A stretch of DNA of 64,000 bases, taken from assembly GCA_027484145.1 (NCBI GenBank), contig JAIXUH010000026.1, positions 62,001 to 126,000 on the forward strand, given 5' to 3'. A model generated the notes under the pieces. The model ran no database searches, was not told the DNA's origin, and was given only the letters and a program-made list of their open reading frames with translations. The position numbers and the translations under genes were made by a program. The DNA comes from Rhodobacter sp. Its GTDB lineage: Bacteria > Pseudomonadota > Alphaproteobacteria > Rhodobacterales > Rhodobacteraceae. Each line of letters begins with the position of its first letter. Positions within the stretch are counted from its first letter, which is position 1. This document shows positions 36,687 through 45,270 of the stretch, in pieces.

Positions 36687-37403
36687 ATGGAATGGCGGGA
36701 CGAGGCCGTGCTTTTGTCCATGCGACCGCATGGCGAAGGTGGAGCGATCATCGAAGTGTTCACGGCCGCGCATGGGCGGCACATGGGCGTGGTACGCGGG
36801 GGCGGATCGCGCAAGATGGCTGCTGTGCTGCAACCGGGCAGTCAGGTGGCTGTTGCTTGGCGCGCACGGCTGGAGGAACACATCGGCGCCATGACGGTGG
36901 AACCCGTCGCCTCACGCGCGGCGGTGCTGTCGGACCCCATCGCCCTTGCTGGGTTGGGGGCGGCCTGCGCGCTGTTGCACCATGCCTTGCCCGAACGCGA
37001 GCCGCACCCCACGCTTTACGCCCGCACGATTGACCTGATGGACAAACTGGCTGCGGGTGGGGATTGGCTGGGCGATTATCTGCGCTGGGAACTGGTCTTG
37101 CTGGAGGAGATCGGTTTTGGCCTGTCGCTGACAAGTTGCGCAGTAACGGGCGTGCGTGACGATCTGGCCTATGTCAGCCCGAAAACCGGGCGGGCGGTCA
37201 GCCGGGCCGGGGCGGGCGAATGGGCCTCGCGCTTGCTGCCCCTACCCGCTTGCCTGATGGGGCAGGGGCCAGCGTCGCGCGCCGAGATTGCCGAAGGTCT
37301 GGCCGTGACCGGGCATTTCCTGCAGCGCGAACTTGCGGTGCAGTTGAAGGGCGGCGCCTTGCCTGACGCGCGGCAGCGCCTTGTGGCGCGTCTGGCGCGG
37401 TGA
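36687..37403 (+). CDS. recO: DNA repair protein RecO
   Basis: Recombination mediator that with RecR loads RecA on SSB-covered DNA in the RecFOR pathway. The N-terminal OB fold (MEWRDEAVLLSMRPHGEGGA, then ARLEEHIGAM) and the helical C-terminal domain (YLRWELVLLEEIGFGLSLTS) follow the family; the CAVTGVRDDLAYVSPKTGRA segment holds only one of the four zinc cysteines found in other groups. At 238 residues it is full length. The upstream Met of the open frame is not needed. Confidence 0.93.
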   Translation: MEWRDEAVLLSMRPHGEGGAIIEVFTAAHGRHMGVVRGGGSRKMAAVLQPGSQVAVAWRARLEEHIGAMTVEPVASRAAVLSDPIALAGLGAACALLHHALPEREPHPTLYARTIDLMDKLAAGGDWLGDYLRWELVLLEEIGFGLSLTSCAVTGVRDDLAYVSPKTGRAVSRAGAGEWASRLLPLPACLMGQGPASRAEIAEGLAVTGHFLQRELAVQLKGGALPDARQRLVARLAR

Positions 37404-37468
37404 CTGTTCCTGCGGGGTGCGCCGTTGCCCATGTGGCGCAGGGCGTGGCCCTTGTCTGGGGGCTGCCA

Positions 37469-37500
37469 CGACCCCGCTGAGATTGTGCCACACGGGGTCG
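37469..37500. other. 8-bp inverted repeat between recO and the MFS gene
   Basis: CGACCCCG and CGGGGTCG form a perfect stem with a 16-base loop, 65 bp after the recO stop. No T run follows, so it could be a factor-dependent terminator, an operator or a chance GC palindrome. The rest of this 243-bp spacer shows nothing else definite. Confidence 0.3.
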
Positions 37501-37646
37501 GAACATCTAGCAACCCTTGTCTTGGGGCGATGGCGGTGGCATGGCTTTGCGCGCGGCATTTGGTCAGGGCACATCCACGACTGCTGATGTCGCACATGGC
37601 CAAGACGGCCGCAGTGGTTCCCGGCAGTCTGGGCCAGAGAAAACAC

Positions 37647-38879
37647 ATGGCTAACCGCTATCTTCCCCTGTTCCTGAAGCACTCGCCGACCCCGAAGGTC
37701 GAGCATTTTGCCGCGCTTGCCGGGTTGGAGGCTGCCGTGCGCGGCATCTTGATCAGCGCCATGCCGCTTGCCGTCTATGACGCGCTTGGGTCTGCCGAAG
37801 CCACGTCGGCGGTGTATTTCGTGGTCGGACTGGTGTCGATGGTCTGGGGCCTACTGGTGCCGTGGGGCACGCGGCACATTCCGCGCCGCTGGATGTATAC
37901 GCTGGGATGCGGGCTGTATCTGGTGTCGATGGGCCTTGCCGTCATCGGCGGCAGCGTCGCCATCGCCATGGCGCTGATGTGCGGGGCAATGGCCACGGCC
38001 ACCACCTTTGTCTGCCTGAACGCTTATATCCTTGATTATATCACCCGCGAAAATCTGGGGCGCAGCCAATCCATGCAGATGGTGTTTGCAGCGACACCAT
38101 GGGCGGTGGGGCCGATGTTGGGGGTGTGGTTGCGCAGCATCTGGGCACCTGCGCCCTTTATCCTGGCGGGGTGCTTTGCGCTGATCCTGCTGGCGGTGTT
38201 CTGGATTCTGCGGCTTGGCAACGGCAAGCAGATACAGCGCGCCAAGGGGCCTGCGGCCAACCCGATCGCCTATCTGGGTCGCTTTGCCTCGCAACCACGG
38301 CTGATTGCGGGGTGGCTCTTTGCGGTCCTGCGGTCCTGCGGTTGGTGGGTGTACGTGGTGTACCTGCCCATCTTTTGCGTCGAGGCCGGCCTTGGCGACA
38401 AGGTTGGTGGCGTGGCGCTGTCTATCTCGAACGCCCTCTTGTTTGCCTCGCCGCTGATGCTGCGGTGGGCGCGGTTGGCCTCTGTCCGCACTTCGGTGCA
38501 GTTTGCTTTTGGGGCTTGCGCCGTGATGTTCGTGGCGGCCGGTCTTTTGGCATTTCTGCCTTGGGCAACGGTGGCCTTCAGCATGGCGGCGGCGACCATG
38601 CTTGTGCTGCTGGATGTCGTTGGCGGCTTGCCCTTTCTGATGGCGGTCAAACCGTCTGAACGGACCGAGATGTCGGCCGTCTATTCCAGCTTTCGCGATG
38701 TTTCGGGCATCCTGACGCCGGGGGCGGCGTGGCTGGTGCTGCTTGTGCTGCCCTTGCCGGGCATCTTTGTGGCGGCGGGGGGCGGGTTGATTGCGGCCTT
38801 CCTGATTGCCGGGCGCTTGCACCCACGGCTAGGCGCGGCGCGCCCGTCCCGCGGCGGTGATCCTCAGACCCAGATCTGA
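37647..38879 (+). CDS. Major facilitator superfamily transporter
   Basis: A 410-residue inner-membrane transporter with about 12 hydrophobic segments in two halves joined by a basic cytoplasmic loop (LRLGNGKQIQRAKGPAANP). The loop after helix 2 (VPWGTRHIPRRWMYTLG) carries the basic residues of the MFS loop 2-3 motif. The substrate is unknown. The open frame extends upstream, but the ATG at 37647 is the last Met before the first helix and the upstream residues look non-coding. It converges on the SDR gene with a 16-bp overlap. Confidence 0.86.
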   Translation: MANRYLPLFLKHSPTPKVEHFAALAGLEAAVRGILISAMPLAVYDALGSAEATSAVYFVVGLVSMVWGLLVPWGTRHIPRRWMYTLGCGLYLVSMGLAVIGGSVAIAMALMCGAMATATTFVCLNAYILDYITRENLGRSQSMQMVFAATPWAVGPMLGVWLRSIWAPAPFILAGCFALILLAVFWILRLGNGKQIQRAKGPAANPIAYLGRFASQPRLIAGWLFAVLRSCGWWVYVVYLPIFCVEAGLGDKVGGVALSISNALLFASPLMLRWARLASVRTSVQFAFGACAVMFVAAGLLAFLPWATVAFSMAAATMLVLLDVVGGLPFLMAVKPSERTEMSAVYSSFRDVSGILTPGAAWLVLLVLPLPGIFVAAGGGLIAAFLIAGRLHPRLGAARPSRGGDPQTQI

Positions 38880-39880
38880 CCGTGCTTGACCAGCCAGTCT
38901 GCACTGGCTTTCAGCGCCGCTTGCGGGCCGATGAACTCGATCCCCATATCATGCACAGCCCGGTTGTTTGACACCCGCTCCACATGCCCCAGTTTTGGCA
39001 GGATGGACCGGATTTCGGCATCGACCACCGACAGCAAGCGCATCACCATCTGCGGCGCCTCGCGCGTGGGAATGCGGCGCACGGGGTATTCGGCCTTGAG
39101 CACGCGGCCCATTTCCGCCATCGACAGCGATCCGGCCGAGGCGATGAAGCGCCGCCCAGCGGTTTCGGGGCGCTGAACTGCCCGCAGATGCATCTCGGCC
39201 ACGTCGCGCACATCGACAACGGGAAAGCCAAAGGGCGGCATCAGCGGGTCTTTACCCTTCAGAATCCGTGCGACCAGCCGGATCGACGACCCATAGTGAA
39301 GGTCCATCGGCGGCCCCAGAATGAAACCCGGATTGATGGTGGTCAGCGCAAGGCCATCGCTGCGGGCAATGTCCCACGCACGACGTTCGGCAAGGGTTTT
39401 GGATTTGGCGTAAGGCGTGGTGGTGGGCAGGGTGGTGTCGCACCAGTCATCCTCGGTCTGGATGCCATGTTTGCCGTCACTGCACACCGCCACGGTGGAC
39501 GATGTCAGCACAACGCGGGCAATTCCGGCGGCCTTGGCGGCGCGCAGCACGCGGGCTGTGCCTTCGACCGCAGGGCGGATCAGCACCGCCTCGTCCTTGG
39601 GCTGCGAAATGGGAAAGGGCGATGCGCTGTGAACCAGAGCCGATGCCCCCTGCATGGCCGCTGACCAGCCTGCATCCTGTTCCAGATCGGCGGCAGCAAA
39701 GGTCAGCAGCGCCTCGGCATCGGGTGATTTCAGATATGGCCGGATCGCGGCCCGCACCTCATTCGCACGGTCAAGGCTGCGCAGGGTGCCGCGGACGACA
39801 TAGCCTGCATTCAGCAGCCGAAGGGCGATATGCTTGGCCACAAAGCCGGAAATGCCCGTCAAAAGAACAAGCTGCGTCAT
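38864..39880 (-). CDS. NAD(P)-dependent epimerase/reductase of the extended SDR family
   Basis: A 338-residue Rossmann enzyme of the dihydroflavonol-4-reductase / aldehyde-reductase group. The cofactor loop is TGISGFVAKHIA near the N-terminus. The catalytic serine region is VVLTSSTVAV and the YxxxK pair is in TPYAKSKTLAE. Arg-rich GTLRSLDRAN after strand 2 suggests NADPH preference. A GGGGGG ribosome-binding site before 39880 fixes the start. Substrates of relatives are ketones, aldehydes or steroid-like compounds; here unknown. Confidence 0.87.
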   Translation of the reverse strand: MTQLVLLTGISGFVAKHIALRLLNAGYVVRGTLRSLDRANEVRAAIRPYLKSPDAEALLTFAAADLEQDAGWSAAMQGASALVHSASPFPISQPKDEAVLIRPAVEGTARVLRAAKAAGIARVVLTSSTVAVCSDGKHGIQTEDDWCDTTLPTTTPYAKSKTLAERRAWDIARSDGLALTTINPGFILGPPMDLHYGSSIRLVARILKGKDPLMPPFGFPVVDVRDVAEMHLRAVQRPETAGRRFIASAGSLSMAEMGRVLKAEYPVRRIPTREAPQMVMRLLSVVDAEIRSILPKLGHVERVSNNRAVHDMGIEFIGPQAALKASADWLVKHGQIWV

Positions 39881-39958
39881 GAAATCCCCCCGCACCATTA
39901 CAAAAGCAATATGGCGCGAAGTTTCCTTCGCGCCAGATCACAATGCAACCTGCGTGTA

Positions 39959-41626
39959 TCAGTCCAGCAACCGTCGCGCGATGACCTGCGCCTGAATTTC
40001 GGCAGCGCCTTCAAAGATGTTCAGAATACGGGCATCGCACAAGACGCGGCTGATCTTGTATTCCAACGCGAACCCGTTGCCGCCGTGGATCTGCAGCGCG
40101 TTGTCAGCGCTTGCCCATGACACCCGCGCGCCAAGCAACTTGGCCATGCCGGCTTCCAGATCGCATCGCTTGTCATGGTCTTTCTGCCACGCGCTGAAAT
40201 AGGTCAGCTGGCGCGCGACCATGATTTCCACCGCCATCATCGCCAGTTTCCCGGCGACGCGCGGAAACTCGATCAGCGATTTGCCAAACTGCTTGCGGTC
40301 GGTGGCGTATTGCATGCCCAGTTCCAGCGCGCTTTGCGCAACACCCACGGCGCGGGCGGCGGTCTGGATGCGGGCCGATTCAAAGGTCTGCATCAGTTGC
40401 TTGAAGCCCTGACCCTGCACACCGCCCAGAAGATTATCGCCATCAACCCGGAAGTCGTCAAAGTTGACGGTGTATTCCTTCATGCCGCGATACCCCAGAA
40501 CCTCGATCTCGCCGCCGGAAAGGCCGGGGTCGACAAAGGGCACCTCATCGGTACCGGGCGTCTTTTCGGCCAGAAACATCGACAGGCCACGATAATCAGT
40601 GGTGTCGGGAATGGTGCGGGCAAGCACCGTCATCACATGGGTGCGGGCGGCATGGGTGATCCATGTCTTGTTGCCATTGATGATCCAGTCATCGCCATCC
40701 TGCCGCGCGCGGGTCCGCAAGGCGCCAAGGTCTGATCCCGTATTCGGTTCGGTGAACACTGCCGTCGGCAGAATTTCACCGCTAGCCAGTTTCGGCAGCC
40801 ATTTCGCCTTTTGCGCGTCGGTACCGCCGCACAGGATCAACTCGGCTGCAATCTCGGTCCGTGTGCCAAGGGAGCCTACGCCGATATAGCCGCGCGACAA
40901 CTCTTCCGACACCACCACCATGCTCGCCTTGGACAGACCAAAGCCGCCGAATTCTTCGGGAATGGTCAGGCCGAACACGCCCATCTCGGCCAACTCATTG
41001 ATCACCTGCATCGGGATCAACTCATCCTTCAGGTGCCAGTCATGGGCAAAGGGGATGACCTTTTCATCGGCATAACGGCGGAACTGGTCGCGGATCATCT
41101 CCAGTTCTTCGTCCAGCCCCGTTGCACCAAACGTGGCGCGGCCATGGTTGTCGCGCATCAGGACGACCAGACGGGCGCGGGCGGCGGCGGTGTTCCCTTG
41201 GGCCATAAGGGCCACCGTCGCCGCACCGCTGGTTCCAGAGGAAAGGCCAAGGTCCTGCAAGCGCGCGACCTCTCCCTGGCTCATGGGGATGCCCCCGTGA
41301 ATCTGGTTCAGATATTCGCCATAAGCGATCTGAAGGATCAGCGCCTCCATCTCGCCAAGGCGGCCTTCGGCATCCAACCGCGTGGCCCAAGCATGCATCT
41401 GGCGCAGGGATTCCACATAGGTGCCCAGCCAAGCCATTGCATGGGCAGCAAACTGGTGTTCCTCCATCGCGGCGTTCGACACCTTGCCTGCCACGCTGAC
41501 CAAGGCCCGCAGGTTTTCGCGCGCGGCAACGAACAGGCTTTCAGCCTCGGGCAGCGCCTGCGCGGTCAGCGGCAGCAGATCGGCCAGAAGCGGCGAAGGC
41601 GTGATCGTTTGTCCGTCATGGGCCAT
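39959..41626 (-). CDS. mcd: Probable (2S)-methylsuccinyl-CoA dehydrogenase (ethylmalonyl-CoA pathway)
   Basis: A 555-residue FAD-dependent acyl-CoA dehydrogenase. The last ~390 residues hold the normal domains: TEPNTGSDLGAL (FAD/substrate loop), GNKTWITHA, YATDRKQFGK and NALQIHGGNGFALEY. The first ~165 residues are an additional helical region absent from ordinary acyl-CoA dehydrogenases; this size and architecture fit Mcd, which oxidises (2S)-methylsuccinyl-CoA to mesaconyl-CoA and gives electrons to ETF. Known: in Rhodobacter this pathway assimilates acetate. Inferred: the specific substrate, as no other pathway gene adjoins it. EtfAB and a cobalamin adenosyltransferase lie 10-14 kb away. 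Confidence 0.78.
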   Translation of the reverse strand: MAHDGQTITPSPLLADLLPLTAQALPEAESLFVAARENLRALVSVAGKVSNAAMEEHQFAAHAMAWLGTYVESLRQMHAWATRLDAEGRLGEMEALILQIAYGEYLNQIHGGIPMSQGEVARLQDLGLSSGTSGAATVALMAQGNTAAARARLVVLMRDNHGRATFGATGLDEELEMIRDQFRRYADEKVIPFAHDWHLKDELIPMQVINELAEMGVFGLTIPEEFGGFGLSKASMVVVSEELSRGYIGVGSLGTRTEIAAELILCGGTDAQKAKWLPKLASGEILPTAVFTEPNTGSDLGALRTRARQDGDDWIINGNKTWITHAARTHVMTVLARTIPDTTDYRGLSMFLAEKTPGTDEVPFVDPGLSGGEIEVLGYRGMKEYTVNFDDFRVDGDNLLGGVQGQGFKQLMQTFESARIQTAARAVGVAQSALELGMQYATDRKQFGKSLIEFPRVAGKLAMMAVEIMVARQLTYFSAWQKDHDKRCDLEAGMAKLLGARVSWASADNALQIHGGNGFALEYKISRVLCDARILNIFEGAAEIQAQVIARRLLD

Positions 41627-41677
41627 GGGAAGAATCCTTGGGCTGTATGGTTTGGCTGACGGCTACCGCCTTCGCAG

Positions 41678-41688
41678 TTGCAGCGCAA
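41678..41688. promoter_or_regulatory. Small inverted repeat upstream of mcd
   Basis: TTGC-AGC-GCAA lies 52-62 bases before the mcd start, within a 164-bp AT-rich spacer shared with the divergent TauE-type gene. Similar TTGC/GCAA arms occur upstream of the 3-hydroxybutyryl-CoA dehydrogenase gene. Weak evidence on its own. Confidence 0.2.
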
Positions 41689-41790
41689 TATAGTTTCAAT
41701 AATTTTACCACATAAGTTCGAAAGTGTCGCATGTGTTTTTGACGATGCAGCGGGAAATGACCTGCGATAGAACCCATTCAAACGGAGACG

Positions 41791-42564
41791 ATGATGGATG
41801 TGTTCATGGCGGGGCTGACCCCCGCCGCATTTCTGGCGGCTCTGGCGATCACGCTGGCAGCCGGGTTTGTGAAGGGGGCGGTGGGGTTTGCCATGCCGCT
41901 GATCATGATATCGGCCTTTTCCAGCTTTTTGCCGGCCGATCTGGCGCTTGCCGGGCTGATCCTGCCCACGCTGATCACCAACATGTCGCAATCGATGCGG
42001 CAGGGATTTGGGCCCGCCATCGCAACGGCCCGCACCTATTGGCGGTTTCTGACGGGCACGATCGTCTTCATCGCGGTTTCCGCACAGTTCTTTGATGTGA
42101 TCCCCCGCATCGCCTATCTGCTGATCCTTGGCGTGCCGGTCACCATTTTTGCGCTGTTGCAACTGTCCGGGGTGCCGCTTGCGCTAAAGCTTCAGCACCG
42201 CACGCGCGCGGAATGGGTGTTGGGGGTGATCGGCGGGCTTTATGGTGGTGTGTCCGGCATCTGGGGGCCGCCACTTTTGGTGTATCTGCTGTCCACCCAG
42301 ACGCCAAAGGCCGAAACGATCCGCGCGCAGGGCGTTGTGTTCCTGATCGGGGCTGTGGTCCTGTTGTCGGCGCATCTGGTCTCGGGGCTTGCCGATCTAC
42401 GCACGATGGCCTTTTCGGCGGCGCTGGTCATTCCGGCACAGATCGGCATGCAACTGGGGTTCCGGCTGCAAGACCGCCTGCCACAGGATCAGTTTCGCAA
42501 ATGGACCCAAGGTCTGCTGGTTCTGACCGGGCTGAACCTGATCCGTCAGGCGATCATGACCTAA
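41791..42564 (+). CDS. TauE/SafE-family sulfite/organic anion exporter
   Basis: A 257-residue inner-membrane protein with about eight hydrophobic segments. The family repeats are visible: GFVKGAVGFAMPLIM in the first half and IGGLYGGVSGIWGPPLLVYL in the second. Members export sulfite, sulfoacetate or other organosulfur anions, or import related compounds. No sulfur gene adjoins it, so the substrate is open. It could start at either of two adjacent ATG codons. It is divergent from mcd and convergent with pckA. Confidence 0.88.
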   Translation: MMDVFMAGLTPAAFLAALAITLAAGFVKGAVGFAMPLIMISAFSSFLPADLALAGLILPTLITNMSQSMRQGFGPAIATARTYWRFLTGTIVFIAVSAQFFDVIPRIAYLLILGVPVTIFALLQLSGVPLALKLQHRTRAEWVLGVIGGLYGGVSGIWGPPLLVYLLSTQTPKAETIRAQGVVFLIGAVVLLSAHLVSGLADLRTMAFSAALVIPAQIGMQLGFRLQDRLPQDQFRKWTQGLLVLTGLNLIRQAIMT

Positions 42565-42565
42565 T

Positions 42566-42591
42566 CGCCCGCGCGCATCGGCACGCGGGCG
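42566..42591. terminator. GC-rich hairpin between convergent tauE-like and pckA genes
   Basis: A perfect 8-bp stem CGCCCGCG / CGCGGGCG with a ten-base loop begins two bases after the TauE-type stop and ends 18 bp before the pckA stop. No T run adjoins it on either strand. Its position between tail-to-tail genes favours a bidirectional terminator. Confidence 0.45.
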
Positions 42592-42609
42592 CACACAGCG
42601 CTGATCCGG

Positions 42610-44208
42610 TCAGCTGATGGCGGCGGCCTTCACGTCGTCGTCAATGAAGGGCACGTATTGCCCAAAGTTGCCCGAGAACATGTCGACCAGCTTTTTCGCT
42701 TGGGCATCATAGGCGGCCTTGTCGGCCCATGTGCTGCGTGGGTTCAAAAGCTGGGCATCCACGCCCTGCACGGCCACCGGCACGTCAAAGCCAAAGTTGG
42801 GGTCGCGCCGGAATTCGACGCCTGCCAGCGACCCGTCAAGGGCAGCCGTCAGCAGCGCGCGGGTGGCCTTGATCGGCATACGCTTGCCCGTGCCATAGGC
42901 ACCCCCTGTCCAGCCGGTGTTGACCAGCCAGCAGCTTGCACCGTGCTTCAGGATCTTGTCCTGCAGCAGCTTGCCGTAAACCTCGGGGCGGCGCGGCATG
43001 AAAGGCGCGCCAAAGCAGGTGCTGAACGTCGGCGTGGGTTCTGTGACCCCGCGCTCTGTCCCCGCGACCTTGGAGGTAAATCCCGACAGGAAGTGATACA
43101 TCGCCTGCGCCGGCGACAGCCGCGCGATGGGCGGCAGCACGCCGAAGGCGTCGCAGGTCAGCATGACCACGTGGCGCGGATGCCCGCCCAGTGCCGTGGC
43201 CGATGCGTTCGAAATGGCATCCAGCGGATAGGCACAGCGCGTGTTGTCGGTCAGGCTGTTGTCGGTGAAGTCAAGTTCCAGGGTCTCGGGGTCAAAGACC
43301 ATATTCTCGACCACGGTGCCAAAGCGGCTGGTCGTCGCATAGATCTCGGGCTCGGCCTCGGGGTTCAGGTTGATGGTCTTGGCATAGCAGCCGCCTTCAA
43401 AGTTGAAGATGCCGCGATCCGACCAGCCATGTTCGTCATCCCCAATCAGCGTGCGGTCGGGGCTGGCCGACAGCGTGGTCTTGCCCGTGCCCGACAGCCC
43501 AAAGAACACCGCCGCATCGACCGGATTGCCAACGGCATGGTTGGCGCTGCAATGCATGGGCATCACGCCCTTTTCCGGCAGAAGGTAGTTCAGAATCGTG
43601 AACACCGATTTCTTGTTCTCGCCGGCATAGGCTGTGTTGCCGATCAGCACGGTCTTGTCGTCAAAGTTCAGCGCGATCACGGTTTCGGTCCGGCAGCCAT
43701 GGCGGGCCGGATTGGCCTTGAACGACGGCACGTTGATGATCGTCCATTCCGGATCGAACGCATCCAGTTCCGACCGTTCGGGGCGGCGCAGAAGGTGCCG
43801 GATAAACAGACCATGCCACGCCAGTTCCGTGACAACCCGCACATCCAGCCGGTGAAGGGGGTCTGCCCCCGCATAAAGATCCTGCACGAACATTTCGCGG
43901 CCCTGCAAATGGGCCAGCATGTCCGCTTTCAGCAGGGCATAAGCCTCGGGCGACATGGGGGCGTTGTTTTCCCACCAGATGGTGCCTTCAGTCGCCGGGG
44001 TGCGAACCACGAATTTGTCCTTGGGCGACCGGCCAGTGAATTGCCCGGTCGAGCAGAGAAATGCCCCGCCGCGCCCAAGCCGGCCTTCGCCACGGGCGAC
44101 AGCCGCTTCGACAAGCGCAGGTTCAATAAAATTATAAAAGACGTTGCCCAGTCCCGTGATGCCTTGTGCGTCTAAGGTCCGGTGCGGGTTCACGCGTCCG
44201 ATGGTCAT
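42610..44208 (-). CDS. pckA: Phosphoenolpyruvate carboxykinase (ATP)
   Basis: Converts oxaloacetate and ATP to PEP and CO2, the first step of gluconeogenesis from acetate or C4 acids. The P-loop is [12 protein letters not shown], followed by the second metal motif [11 protein letters not shown] and the [12 protein letters not shown] segment; [15 protein letters not shown] near the C-terminus is also diagnostic. It has 532 residues, full length. It lies divergent from the chvI-chvG-PTS block across a 360-bp spacer with direct repeats and two hairpins in its own leader. Placement of pckA beside chvGI is common in Alphaproteobacteria. Confidence 0.97.
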   Translation of the reverse strand: MTIGRVNPHRTLDAQGITGLGNVFYNFIEPALVEAAVARGEGRLGRGGAFLCSTGQFTGRSPKDKFVVRTPATEGTIWWENNAPMSPEAYALLKADMLAHLQGREMFVQDLYAGADPLHRLDVRVVTELAWHGLFIRHLLRRPERSELDAFDPEWTIINVPSFKANPARHGCRTETVIALNFDDKTVLIGNTAYAGENKKSVFTILNYLLPEKGVMPMHCSANHAVGNPVDAAVFFGLSGTGKTTLSASPDRTLIGDDEHGWSDRGIFNFEGGCYAKTINLNPEAEPEIYATTSRFGTVVENMVFDPETLELDFTDNSLTDNTRCAYPLDAISNASATALGGHPRHVVMLTCDAFGVLPPIARLSPAQAMYHFLSGFTSKVAGTERGVTEPTPTFSTCFGAPFMPRRPEVYGKLLQDKILKHGASCWLVNTGWTGGAYGTGKRMPIKATRALLTAALDGSLAGVEFRRDPNFGFDVPVAVQGVDAQLLNPRSTWADKAAYDAQAKKLVDMFSGNFGQYVPFIDDDVKAAAIS

Positions 44209-44261
44209 CCTGCAAGCTCCCGATGCCGCGCGTGGGGCGCGGTGCGTTGTCGGTCAGAATT

Positions 44262-44310
44262 CGGTATCCGGGCCAACGGGATACCGGCACAACCCCCGGG
44301 CCAAAGGGGG
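44262..44310 (-). promoter_or_regulatory. Two hairpins in the pckA leader
   Basis: Read toward pckA there is first CCCCC-TTTGGCCC-GGGGG (44310-44293), then CGGTATCC-N9-GGATACCG (44286-44262), a perfect 8-bp stem. They lie 54-102 bases before the pckA ATG. If transcription starts upstream they would fold in the mRNA leader; alternatively the second is a DNA operator. No riboswitch class was recognised. Confidence 0.35.
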
Positions 44311-44365
44311 CGCACAATTTGCTATAACACAGGCATGACAAGCCCGAATAGGGCCGTTGTCCACA

Positions 44366-44398
44366 GTTAGCGCAACCACCGATAGGTTAGCGCAACCA
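44366..44398. promoter_or_regulatory. Direct repeat GTTAGCGCAACCA x2 between pckA and chvI
   Basis: Two exact 13-base copies start at 44366 and 44386, 20 bases apart, i.e. two helical turns, so a tandem-bound regulator would see both on the same face. They lie about 158 bp from the pckA start and 170 bp from the chvI start. The rest of this 360-bp spacer holds the pckA leader hairpins, an extended -10-like TGCTATAAC (44320-44328, plus strand) and an AT-rich approach to chvI. ChvI itself, an OmpR-type regulator, is a natural candidate binder, but that is inference. Confidence 0.45.
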
Positions 44399-44568
44399 TT
44401 GGTTCGTGATGAGCGAGACTGAGGCATATTAGCCATTCATTGGCACTTTTCTTGCCACAACGGGGTCAAGACCACCCTGATTCGCACTTCACTGTTGATT
44501 CTCTGCCCCGGAAACCAGATGGTATGGAAAAAATACGTGAGTACGAGCAGTCATAAGGAAACTCACCC

Positions 44569-45270
44569 ATGGCAAGGATCGCCCTTGTTGACGACGACAG
44601 GAATATTCTGACGTCTGTATCGATGACTCTTGAGGCCGAAGGCTTTGAGGTCGAGACTTATAATGATGGCCAGTCGGCCTATGACGCCTTTACGCGGCGG
44701 CTTCCCGATATGGCAGTGCTGGACATCAAGATGCCCCGTATGGATGGCATGGACCTGTTGCAGCGCCTGCGCCAGAAGACCACGATGCCCGTCATCTTCC
44801 TCACCTCGAAGGATGATGAGATTGACGAGGTGCTGGGTCTGCGGATGGGGGCTGATGACTATGTCAAGAAGCCTTTCAGCCAGCGGCTTCTGGTGGAACG
44901 CATTCGCGCCCTTCTGCGTCGTCAGGATGCGATTTCGACGGGCGAGGTTGCGGTCACCGAAGAGACCAAGATCATGGATCGTGGCCACCTGCGGATGGAC
45001 CCGTTGCGCCATTCGGTCAGCTGGAAAGGGCAGGATGTCTCCCTGACCGTGACCGAATTCATGCTGCTGCAGGCCCTTGCACAGCGCCCCGGCTTCGTGA
45101 AATCGCGCGATCAGCTGATGGACGTGGCCTATGACGATCAGGTCTATGTCGATGACCGCACGATTGACAGCCACATCAAACGGCTGCGCAAGAAGATGCG
45201 TTCGGTCGACAACGAGTTCTCGGCCATCGAGACGCTTTATGGCATTGGCTATCGTTACAACGAAACATGA
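44569..45270 (+). CDS. chvI: Response regulator ChvI (OmpR family)
   Basis: Transcriptional regulator of the ChvG-ChvI system, which in Alphaproteobacteria controls envelope, exopolysaccharide and acid-response genes. The receiver has the acidic pair in ALVDDDRN, the phosphorylated D52 in [11 protein letters not shown] and the ADDYVKKPF lysine. The C-terminal winged helix (about 130-230) includes [20 protein letters not shown] and [16 protein letters not shown] good AAGGAAA ribosome-binding site precedes the ATG. Its stop overlaps the chvG start by four bases. Confidence 0.93.
   Translation: MARIALVDDDRNILTSVSMTLEAEGFEVETYNDGQSAYDAFTRRLPDMAVLDIKMPRMDGMDLLQRLRQKTTMPVIFLTSKDDEIDEVLGLRMGADDYVKKPFSQRLLVERIRALLRRQDAISTGEVAVTEETKIMDRGHLRMDPLRHSVSWKGQDVSLTVTEFMLLQALAQRPGFVKSRDQLMDVAYDDQVYVDDRTIDSHIKRLRKKMRSVDNEFSAIETLYGIGYRYNET

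Noticed and set aside
44335-44370. An 11-codon frame (MTSPNRAVVHS) in the chvI leader
   Set aside because: No ribosome-binding site and no codon run that would suggest an attenuation peptide; it ends within the first direct repeat, probably by chance.
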